In this document: one piece after another, positions 1 through 5,009 of the stretch
Numbering within the stretch: the stretch's first letter is position 1
Layout: the number at the start of each line of letters is the position of its first letter
Source: Acidobacteriota bacterium
GTDB lineage: Bacteria; Acidobacteriota; Terriglobia; Terriglobales; Acidobacteriaceae
DNA length: 5,009 nt
Reading direction: 5' to 3'
Assembly: GCA_021810815.1 (NCBI GenBank)
Contig: JAJZHR010000235.1
Location: 1-5,009 of the forward strand
Made by a program: the position numbers and the translations under genes
The notes under the pieces: model-generated
Databases searched by the model: none
The model's input: the letters and a program-made list of their open reading frames with translations, nothing else
Told to the model about the DNA's origin: nothing

Positions 1-942
1 GCGTTTCTTGCCCGGCGCGGTGTGGGCGCATACCTTGCCACGACGGTGACTTCGACGCGGGATGAGACACTGCGCTCGCTGGCAGGACTGGCATCGGAGA
101 TTGAGCGGCTGCAAGCTGGCGCTCCTGGGATTACGAATGGGATTGCTGATGGAATTGCGATTCCCCTGGGAATTCATCTTGAAGGGCCGTTCCTCTCCCA
201 TGCGAAACGTGGCGTTCATGTGGAAGCATTGCTGGAGGCTCCCTCGATCAGCCTCTTCGACCGCTTCTGGCAGGCGGCCAGTGGGCACATCCGGCTGATG
301 ACCATCGCACCAGAGCTGCCCGGAGCCGCGGAACTGATTGCGCATGCGTCCAGGCTGGGAGTGCGCTGCAGCCTGGGCCACAGCGACGCGACGGTGCGCG
401 AGGCCGAGGCCGGACTGCTGGCCGGAGCGAGATCCGCGACCCACACCTTCAATGCCATGCGCTCGCTGAACCATCGCGAGCCCGGCGTGGCTGCTTTTGT
501 GCTCGATGAGGCGAGCCTGTTTGCGGAAATGATCTGCGACGGCATTCATGTGGACCCCATGATGGTGCGCCTCTACTTCAAATGCAAGGGCGAGGACCGC
601 ATCCTGCTGGTCACGGACGGCATCAGCGCCACGGGAATGCCGGACGGCATTCACACGCTAGGGGGGATGCAGGTGGAAGTGCGGGACGGCCGCTGCACGG
701 CAAACGGCACGCTGGCCGGAAGCGTTTTGACGCTGGACCGCGGGGTGAGGAACTTCATGGAGTTCACTGGAGCCAGCCTGCAGATTGCCGCGGCCGCAGC
801 TTCTCGCAACCCTTCGCAACTGATGGGGATTGAGGAGGCATGGGGGAGTCTGCAGGAGGGGAGAGCGGCGAATATGACCGTGCTGACGCCTGATGCAGAG
901 GTGATGCAGGTCTTCCTTTCGGGGCGTCCGTCGATCAGTTGA
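1..942 (+). CDS. nagA: N-acetylglucosamine-6-phosphate deacetylase (5'-truncated by window edge)
   Basis: This cytoplasmic amidohydrolase-superfamily enzyme removes acetate from GlcNAc-6-phosphate to give GlcN-6-phosphate, the committed step of GlcNAc and chitin-sugar use and of cell-wall amino-sugar recycling. The frame is open from base 1, so the start lies upstream. 313 residues are visible against roughly 380 for the family, and the N-terminal beta-strand part is missing. In visible numbering, HLEGPF carries the metal-ligand Glu at 61, GHSDAT carries His127, THTFNAM carries His148, DGIHVDP carries His183, and TDGISATG carries the catalytic Asp at 206. GTLAGS follows, as in typical NagA, so all visible catalytic residues are intact. 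One oddity is a run of Gly-Ile repeats just before HLEGPF (entry at 127-162). The gene ends in TGA and converges with the sugar permease 74 bp away. The GTG at 22 is internal to the frame and not the start. The assignment is firm; only the substrate range could vary. Confidence 0.95.
   Translation, partial: AFLARRGVGAYLATTVTSTRDETLRSLAGLASEIERLQAGAPGITNGIADGIAIPLGIHLEGPFLSHAKRGVHVEALLEAPSISLFDRFWQAASGHIRLMTIAPELPGAAELIAHASRLGVRCSLGHSDATVREAEAGLLAGARSATHTFNAMRSLNHREPGVAAFVLDEASLFAEMICDGIHVDPMMVRLYFKCKGEDRILLVTDGISATGMPDGIHTLGGMQVEVRDGRCTANGTLAGSVLTLDRGVRNFMEFTGASLQIAAAAASRNPSQLMGIEEAWGSLQEGRAANMTVLTPDAEVMQVFLSGRPSIS
127..162 (+). repeat. Three in-frame degenerate 12-bp units inside nagA
   Basis: Three consecutive 12-bp units, GGGATTACGAAT, GGGATTGCTGAT and GGAATTGCGATT, encode Gly-Ile-Thr-Asn, Gly-Ile-Ala-Asp and Gly-Ile-Ala-Ile. 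A further Gly-Ile pair (169-174) falls directly before the HLEGPF metal-binding motif. The run looks like a small in-frame expansion in the segment before that beta strand. It keeps the frame and probably has little functional effect. Confidence 0.4.
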
Positions 943-947
943 GCGAA

Positions 948-964
948 TGGCAGCAAAGCTGCTG
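948..964. terminator. Short hairpin just after nagA
   Basis: GCAGC (950-954) and GCTGC (958-962) form a 5-bp stem with an AAA loop, extendable by two G-U pairs at the base in the + strand transcript. It begins six bases after the nagA stop. No U-tract follows, so it is only a weak candidate for a transcription end or for stabilising the RNA 3' end. Confidence 0.25.
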
Positions 965-967
965 CTG

Positions 968-1025
968 CGCTATGGAACAAGCTCTGGCTGGCAGCGCCGC
1001 CAGCCACTCCCCATCGCTATGGAAC
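968..1025. repeat. 11-bp direct repeat flanking the intergenic hairpin
   Basis: CGCTATGGAAC occurs at 968-978 and again at 1015-1025. The second copy covers the stop codon and the last codons of the permease gene read on the - strand. The copies are 47 bp apart and enclose the 985-1006 hairpin. This could be a footprint of a small tandem duplication or simply chance. Confidence 0.4.
985..1006. terminator. Candidate bidirectional hairpin terminator between convergent genes
   Basis: TGGCTGGC (985-992) and GCCAGCCA (999-1006) form a perfect 8-bp stem with a 6-nt loop. The hairpin lies in the 74-bp gap where nagA (+) and the sugar permease (-) converge, which is where a shared terminator is expected. 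Neither side has a proper U-tract, so it is not a classical intrinsic terminator. It may be a weak terminator or an RNA-stabilising hairpin. Confidence 0.4.
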
Positions 1026-2297
1026 GATGGCCGGAGGGATGGAGTCCGAGGGTACGACAGCGCTCCGATTCCGATGCCCGCTGAGCGCGAAGTAGACGAT
1101 GTAAGCGTAGCAGAGCAGGACGGCGATGAAGCTGCGCTGGTAGCCGAACGCGTCTGCGAGCAGGCCCTGTATCTCTGGGACCACCGCGCCGCCTACGACC
1201 ATCGCAACCAGGATTCCCGAGCCCTGGCTGGTGAATTTCCCCAGCCCATCGAGCGACAGAGGGAAGATGCACGGCCACATGATGGAGTTGAAGAGGCCGC
1301 AGGAGACGATGGCCGCAATCGCTATATTCCCATGCGTCTGGACAGCGATGGCCACCAGCAGCAAGGCAGCCATGGAGACGAAGGCGAGCGCTCTCTCTGC
1401 CCTGATCCTGCGCAGGACAACGGAGCCGATGAAGCGACCGACCATCGCGCCACCCCAGTAGAGAGAGACGTACCGCGCGGCGGCAGCGTGCGTGAGGCCG
1501 CCCATGGACGGCTGACCGAGATAGTTGATGAGCATGCTTCCGATTGCGACCTCTGCGCCGACATAGCAGAAGATGCCAAGAGCCCCCATGCGGAGATGGC
1601 GAAACCTCCACGCGCTGCCATCGGAGGCAGAGCGCTCAGGAGCCTTCTCGATGACGTCGGGAAGGTGGGTGAGGGCGGTGACGCCGGCCATGAAAAAGGC
1701 GCAGGCGGCGAGGATCGCATACGGCATTCTGACGGAGTGGGCGAGCTGCGCTGTCGAGGCCCCTGCGGCGATGAAGATGAGGGCTGCGCCGATCCTGGGA
1801 GCGATGGTGGTTGCGAGGGAGTTGAATCCACCAGCGAGGTTGAGACGCGCGGATGCTGTCTCCGGCGAGCCGAGAGCGCCGATATATGGGTTGACGGCGA
1901 CCTGCAGAAGAGCCAGGCCGCTGCCCACGACGAAGAGCGCGAAGAGGAAAAGCGGATAGAAGATAATGACGGAAGCCGGCAGGAAGAGCAGCAGGCCGAG
2001 GCCCATCACAGACAACGCGGCCACGGTGCCTCGTTTATAGCCGATTCTGCCCACGATCCAACCCGAGGGGATCGACATGACAAAATACGCTCCAAAGAAG
2101 CAGAACTGAACCAGGAGCGCTGCGACATTGGTGAGGTGGAAGAGATCCTTGAAGTGAGGAACAAGGATGTCGTTGAGCGCAGTGATGAAGCCGATCCCGA
2201 AGTAGAGGGAGATCATCAGCGTAAGCGGCAGGATGTAGCTTTCCTTCCCTGTGGAAGGCGCTAGGACCGAATTTTCTGCCACGAATCCAGCAGCCAT
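1017..2297 (-). CDS. MFS sugar:H+ symporter, FucP/GluP/NagP family
   Basis: This 426-residue inner-membrane protein has the hydrophobic pattern of 12 membrane segments, with a polar central loop around residues 211-235. It should import a sugar by proton symport. Family marks include LNDILVP in TM1 (Asn42-Asp43, matching the functional Asp of E. coli FucP), SGWIVGRIGYKRG after TM2, LLQVAVNPYIG in TM4 (Gln132 where FucP has Glu, as is usual in glucose/galactose and NagP-type members), FNSLATTIAP in TM5, YVGAEVAIGSMLINYL in TM7, YWGGAMVGRFIGS in TM8, GLFNSIMWP in TM10 and GKFTSQGSGI in TM11. The ATG at 2297 has GAGGA seven bases upstream. It lies 147 bp downstream of the GH5 gene on the same strand and converges with nagA. 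The nagA neighbour favours GlcNAc (NagP) and the GH5 neighbour favours glucose or another neutral sugar, so the substrate is left open and no symbol is given. Confidence 0.92.
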   Translation of the reverse strand: MAAGFVAENSVLAPSTGKESYILPLTLMISLYFGIGFITALNDILVPHFKDLFHLTNVAALLVQFCFFGAYFVMSIPSGWIVGRIGYKRGTVAALSVMGLGLLLFLPASVIIFYPLFLFALFVVGSGLALLQVAVNPYIGALGSPETASARLNLAGGFNSLATTIAPRIGAALIFIAAGASTAQLAHSVRMPYAILAACAFFMAGVTALTHLPDVIEKAPERSASDGSAWRFRHLRMGALGIFCYVGAEVAIGSMLINYLGQPSMGGLTHAAAARYVSLYWGGAMVGRFIGSVVLRRIRAERALAFVSMAALLLVAIAVQTHGNIAIAAIVSCGLFNSIMWPCIFPLSLDGLGKFTSQGSGILVAMVVGGAVVPEIQGLLADAFGYQRSFIAVLLCYAYIVYFALSGHRNRSAVVPSDSIPPAIVP

Positions 2298-2304
2298 CTG
2301 TGAT

Positions 2305-2309
2305 TCCTC
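2305..2309 (-). promoter_or_regulatory. Shine-Dalgarno of the sugar permease
   Basis: On the - strand the leader reads AAAAGAGGAATCACAG directly before the ATG. GAGGA sits seven bases upstream, which supports the start at 2297. Confidence 0.75.
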
Positions 2310-2313
2310 TTTT

Positions 2314-2338
2314 CTGGAGCATGTACCCGCTCCTCCAG
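2314..2338 (-). promoter_or_regulatory. Small inverted repeat in the permease leader
   Basis: CTGGAG at 2333-2338 and CTCCAG at 2314-2319 (read on the - strand) are a 6-bp inverted repeat with a 13-nt loop, ending just upstream of the ribosome binding site. A TATAGT box (2342-2347, - strand) is the only -10-like sequence nearby, and it has no recognisable -35 partner. The element could be a leader hairpin or an operator half-site pair; support is weak. Confidence 0.2.
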
Positions 2339-2377
2339 TTGACTATATCGGCTGCGAGGCGTGGGCTGGGAGCGATC

Positions 2378-2411
2378 GGAAAACTCATCCGCCTCCGCCG
2401 ATGAAACTTCC
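2378..2411. promoter_or_regulatory. 34-bp imperfect palindrome between GH5 and permease genes
   Basis: The sequence is symmetric about 2394/2395. Outer arms GGAA/TTCC (2378-2381, 2408-2411) and inner arms TCATC/GATGA (2385-2389, 2400-2404) match perfectly, with two more pairs (GC/GC) further in, giving 11 of 17 symmetric positions. It lies 34 bp past the GH5 stop and 81 bp before the permease start. This placement and size suit an operator for a dimeric repressor of the LacI or GntR kind controlling the permease. It could also act as an RNA hairpin after GH5, but no U-tract follows. Confidence 0.3.
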
Positions 2412-2444
2412 ACGCCTTGCGCCAGCGCGAAGCTCCTCTTCACG

Positions 2445-3689
2445 TCAATGCAGGCGTCTTTCAGGCGTCGCGACTGCCTTCATGCCAAGCGCATGGAGAT
2501 ATCCAGGATTGACGTGGCAGTTTTGCACCTGGATATTTTTGAGGAGGCCAGCGAAGGCGCGATCGATGGTCGCCTGACCTGGTCTCATTTTCAGTCGCTG
2601 CTCCACGGCTCCCGTGCCGCGGGGCAGCTTTGCGAAGGCGACAATCGCATCCCACCCATCGGGAGGGGAGATCGTGGCGATGGCAGAGGTCTTCGACATT
2701 TTCTTGTAAGGCCAGAAGGTCCAGCCAATGTCGTTCTTGTTGAGTAGAGCGACGAACTTGGAGATCCACTCATCGGTATTTTCTCCGGATTCTCCCATCC
2801 ATATCGGGACGTTGTAGAGGTCGCGGAAGTCGAGGTACTGGCGGATGACGGACTCATCCGTTGCCGACCAGTATTTGTGGAAGGTGTAGGCGGTGTTGCT
2901 GTCAAATGGTTGATGGAAGACGGAGAAATTTCCGTCCCATTGCGCTCCGCCAAGGAAGAGGATGTGGTGCGTGTCCACCTGGCGGATGGCGGAGGTGAGC
3001 TCCCTGTACAGCGGCTCCAGCTTCGGATTCAGGGGCGTGACGGCGGGATAGGTGGGGATGGGCTCGTTCAGCAGATCGTAGCCGAGCACGGTGGGATTGT
3101 CCTTGTAGCGGCCAGCGATGCGCTGCCAGATGGCGATGAGATGCGACTGCTCCAGGGGGCTGTCGTAGAGCCAAGGATATCCCATGCTGTCGTCGATGTT
3201 CGTGCCGGTCTGGCCGCCGGGGGCTGCGTGCATATCAAGGATGACGTACAGGCCCTCCTCTCGGCTCCACTGGAGGACGCGGTCCAGCAGATGGAAACCC
3301 TCGGAGTCGTCGGTCTCGAAGAGCTTGTAGTGGAGCGGAATGCGGATGGTGTTGAAGCCGGCCCGATGGAGCAGGCGGATGTCCGACTGCGTCACATAGT
3401 TCTCGCGGTACTGGCTCCAGAAAGCCGCAGCGTTGTCCGGTCCCAGCAACTCGGTCACGAGAGCCTCGATCTCGCGCGGCGATTGAGGGCCGCCCTCGAA
3501 GTCCCACATATAGCCCTCGGGGATAAGCCAGTTGCCGAGGTTCGTTCCGTGAATGAGGAACGGCTTGCCACTGCCGTCGACAATCTCCTTCTGGCGCGTG
3601 TGCGCGAACTGCGCGGAAAGGCAGAGCGGCAACAGGCAAAGAAAGACGGCGACCACCAGCACACGGCGAAACGATCTGAGAAAAGGCAT
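2445..3689 (-). CDS. Secreted glycoside hydrolase family 5 (cellulase/beta-glucanase-like)
   Basis: The 414-residue precursor begins with a signal peptide: Arg residues at 5, 8 and 9, a hydrophobic core at about 10-24, and likely cleavage after CLSA (26). The rest is a single (beta/alpha)8 GH5 domain with no carbohydrate-binding module. Visible marks are GTNLGNWLIPEGYM (48-61), TIRIP with Arg116, DMHAAPGGQTG with His154, LLNEP with acid/base Glu209, FHKYW with His271 and Tyr273, WMGESGE with nucleophile Glu300, and GWTFWPYK (322-329). The catalytic set is complete. It should hydrolyse beta-linked glucans with retention of configuration; the LGNWL and HAAPG pattern recalls both exo-beta-1,3-glucanases and cellulases, so substrate and subfamily are not fixed. 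The ATG at 3689 is chosen over the one at 3713 because AGGAG lies nine bases upstream and the signal peptide then starts directly; the longer form would add eight residues with no ribosome site. The permease follows 147 bp downstream. Confidence 0.92.
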   Translation of the reverse strand: MPFLRSFRRVLVVAVFLCLLPLCLSAQFAHTRQKEIVDGSGKPFLIHGTNLGNWLIPEGYMWDFEGGPQSPREIEALVTELLGPDNAAAFWSQYRENYVTQSDIRLLHRAGFNTIRIPLHYKLFETDDSEGFHLLDRVLQWSREEGLYVILDMHAAPGGQTGTNIDDSMGYPWLYDSPLEQSHLIAIWQRIAGRYKDNPTVLGYDLLNEPIPTYPAVTPLNPKLEPLYRELTSAIRQVDTHHILFLGGAQWDGNFSVFHQPFDSNTAYTFHKYWSATDESVIRQYLDFRDLYNVPIWMGESGENTDEWISKFVALLNKNDIGWTFWPYKKMSKTSAIATISPPDGWDAIVAFAKLPRGTGAVEQRLKMRPGQATIDRAFAGLLKNIQVQNCHVNPGYLHALGMKAVATPERRLH

Positions 3690-3698
3690 TGGATGGAA

Positions 3699-3703
3699 CT
3701 CCT
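3699..3703 (-). promoter_or_regulatory. Shine-Dalgarno deciding the GH5 start
   Basis: AGGAG on the - strand lies nine bases before the ATG at 3689. It falls inside the reading frame if the ATG at 3713 were used, and that earlier ATG has no comparable site, so the shorter protein is preferred. Confidence 0.7.
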
Positions 3704-3743
3704 GATTCAACATTGACGGATATGTGCCAATCCTCTGAGTCTA

Positions 3744-3826
3744 TCGGCCGAGCTTTTGGGATTCAGACCGACAGTGTGGATGTACAGGCCGAGCCTTGCG
3801 GATGTCAGACCGAACCTCTGGATTGC
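3744..3826. repeat. Degenerate tandem repeat, four units of 20-21 bp, in divergent intergenic region
   Basis: Four head-to-tail units start at 3744, 3764, 3785 and 3806. The CCGA core recurs at 3748, 3768, 3789 and 3810, that is every 20-21 bp, followed in each unit by a GGAT or near match. Units 1 and 3 share GGCCGAGC and agree at about 14 of 20 positions; units 2 and 4 share CAGACCGA and agree at 14 of 21. The pairing of 1 with 3 and 2 with 4 suggests duplication of a 41-42-bp block. A fifth, poorer copy may follow at 3827-3847. The array lies between the divergent GH5 and OYE genes, where a 21-bp step (two helical turns) would place regulator sites on one face of the DNA. No convincing -35/-10 pair was found for either gene in the 227-bp gap. 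Confidence 0.6.
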
Positions 3827-3916
3827 GAACTGGCGATCATCGGATGCCGCCACGGACTGAACCCGGTTTCGCTGCGCGGCTGCGACCGCGGCTATGGTCT
3901 GCGCATCTATTGCACT

Positions 3917-5009
3917 ATGAGCAAGCTTCAGCATCTATTCTCTCCCCTTCAGGTTGGCGATCTTCGCCTTTCGCATCGAGTCCTTCTCGCTCCCCTCACC
4001 CGCATGAGATCCACCCAGCCGGGAGATATCCCAAATGCTCTGAACGCAACGTACTATGGTCAGCGCGCCTCCAAGGGTAGTCTTCTCATCAGCGAAGCCA
4101 CCCAGATTTCGCTGCTTGGCAAGGGATATCCCGCCGCTCCCGGCATCCACACGCAGGAGCAGGTGGAGGGATGGAAGCTGGTCACCAGCGCCGTCCACGC
4201 GAAGGAAGCCTTCATCTTTCTCCAGCTCTGGCATGTGGGACGCATCTCCCACAGTTCCCTGCATCCTGAGGCTGGGTTGCCGGTCGCTCCCTCGGCCATT
4301 GCGCCCAACGATGGCAAAATGGCCCTCACCGCGGATTTTGGCCAGGTGCCGTTCGAGACGCCTCGCGCCCTCCGCCTGGATGAGATTCCAGGCATCGTTG
4401 CGGAGTACCGCGCAGGGGCGGAGAACGCCAAAGCGGCAGGGTTCGACGGCGTGGAGATCCACAGCGCCAACGGCTACCTTCTGGACCAGTTCCTCGAAGA
4501 CAAGACGAATCATCGCAATGACATCTACGGCGGATCCATCGAAAACCGCGCGCGCCTGCTGCTGGAGGTGGTGGATGCGGCCATCGGCGTCTGGGGCAAG
4601 GGCCGCGTTGGCGTCCGCCTCTCTCCGTTTGGAACGTTTTCCGATATGGGGGACTCGGATCCGGTGGCGCTTTTCAGCTACGTGCTGACACAGTTGTCCG
4701 AGCGCGGCATCGCTTACGTTCATCTGGTCGAGCCTCGGGTGGGCAACGCTGGAGCGGACGCGGCCATCGATGAGAAGGCTCCGCGCACCTCGGAAATTTT
4801 CCGCGCGGCATTCAAGGGAGTTCTTATCTCGGCCGGTGGCTATACCGCAGAGACGGCAGAGACGGCAATTGCCAACCACTTCGCAGATGCAGTTGCCTTC
4901 GGACGGCTCTTCATCGCCAATCCTGATCTGCCAGCGCGCTTTGCAGAGGGCACTGCGCTGAATCGTTACGACCGCTCCACCTTCTACGGCGGAACGGAGG
5001 AAGGGTACA
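3917..5009 (+). CDS. Old Yellow Enzyme family FMN-dependent ene-reductase (3' end cut by window edge)
   Basis: This cytoplasmic flavoprotein of the NemA/OYE type uses NAD(P)H to reduce activated C=C bonds, as in enones and maleimides, and often nitro compounds. 364 residues are visible without a stop. The visible C-terminus, FYGGTEEGY, is where family members are about to end, so only a handful of residues are missing. Marks in order: LFSPLQVGDLRLSHRV (7-22), APLTR with FMN-contacting Thr28, FLQLWHVGR with Gln103, HSANGYLLDQF with substrate-binding His182 and Asn185 and proton donor Tyr187, YGGSIENRARLL (204-215), VRLSPFG with Arg234, and ISAGGYT plus FGRLFIANP (FMN-phosphate binding, 304-336). 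All catalytic residues are present. The ATG at 3917 gives the standard family N-terminus but has no Shine-Dalgarno. The frame stays open back to an ATG at 3722, which would add 65 residues through the repeat array; this is judged less likely. It is divergent from the GH5 gene. Confidence 0.93.
   Translation, partial: MSKLQHLFSPLQVGDLRLSHRVLLAPLTRMRSTQPGDIPNALNATYYGQRASKGSLLISEATQISLLGKGYPAAPGIHTQEQVEGWKLVTSAVHAKEAFIFLQLWHVGRISHSSLHPEAGLPVAPSAIAPNDGKMALTADFGQVPFETPRALRLDEIPGIVAEYRAGAENAKAAGFDGVEIHSANGYLLDQFLEDKTNHRNDIYGGSIENRARLLLEVVDAAIGVWGKGRVGVRLSPFGTFSDMGDSDPVALFSYVLTQLSERGIAYVHLVEPRVGNAGADAAIDEKAPRTSEIFRAAFKGVLISAGGYTAETAETAIANHFADAVAFGRLFIANPDLPARFAEGTALNRYDRSTFYGGTEEGY

Noticed and set aside
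939..2264. Long + strand open frame of 441 codons
   Set aside because: It is antisense to the sugar permease, has a highly charged, low-hydrophobicity composition typical of the opposite strand of a membrane-protein gene, and resembles no known family.
2261..2443. Possible 60-codon - strand gene with GTG start right after the GH5 stop
   Set aside because: The product is polar with no recognisable features, and it runs 37 bp into the permease gene. An AGAGGAG lies only after its start, so nothing supports translation.
2877..3716. + strand open frame of 279 codons
   Set aside because: It is antisense to the GH5 gene, whose catalytic motifs are all intact on the other strand; the translated product shows no recognisable domain.
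3744..3826. CRISPR array
   Set aside because: Units are contiguous, 20-21 bp and degenerate, with no unique spacers between conserved repeats and no cas genes nearby.
3707..3934. 75-codon - strand frame through the tandem repeat
   Set aside because: It shows Gly-Leu heptad repeats only because a 21-bp repeat is in frame on every frame. It has no ribosome site and overlaps the starts of two well-supported genes.
3935..4879. - strand open frame of 314 codons
   Set aside because: It is antisense to the OYE gene, which has every family motif in order; this frame is a by-product of GC-rich codon use.

Overview
The window looks like a chromosomal stretch of a GC-rich heterotrophic bacterium. Its content is a sugar-catabolic deacetylase, a FucP/GluP/NagP-type sugar permease, a secreted family 5 glycosidase and an Old Yellow Enzyme. 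This mix, with the protein style, fits soil Acidobacteriota (Terriglobia type), but that placement is an inference from general resemblance and has not been tested. There is no sign of phage, transposon, CRISPR, tRNA or rRNA.

Layout: (1) 1-942, + strand, is the C-terminal four fifths of N-acetylglucosamine-6-phosphate deacetylase (nagA), cut by the left edge. (2) 943-1016 is a short convergent gap with two small hairpins and an 11-bp direct repeat. (3) 1017-2297, - strand, is a 12-helix sugar:H+ symporter of the FucP/GluP/NagP branch of the MFS. (4) 2298-2444 is a 147-bp gap with a long imperfect palindrome and a small hairpin, a plausible control region for the permease. (5) 2445-3689, - strand, is an exported GH5 glycosidase. 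(6) 3690-3916 is a divergent intergenic region with a degenerate four-unit tandem repeat of about 21 bp. (7) 3917-5009, + strand, is an Old Yellow Enzyme family ene-reductase that is complete except for its last few residues and stop.

How the genes may fit together: the GH5 enzyme would cut a beta-glucan-like polysaccharide outside the cytoplasm, and the permease downstream on the same strand would take up a released mono- or small saccharide. nagA converges on this pair and belongs to amino-sugar breakdown (GlcNAc-6-P to GlcN-6-P). The permease could therefore serve GlcNAc (NagP role) or glucose/galactose (GluP role), and the sequence alone does not settle this. The OYE is divergently oriented and has no obvious metabolic link to sugar use.

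No clearly new multi-gene system is visible. The most unusual element is the 21-bp-period repeat array between the divergent GH5 and OYE genes. It may be an operator array or an in-frame N-terminal extension of the OYE, because the OYE frame stays open from an ATG at 3722.
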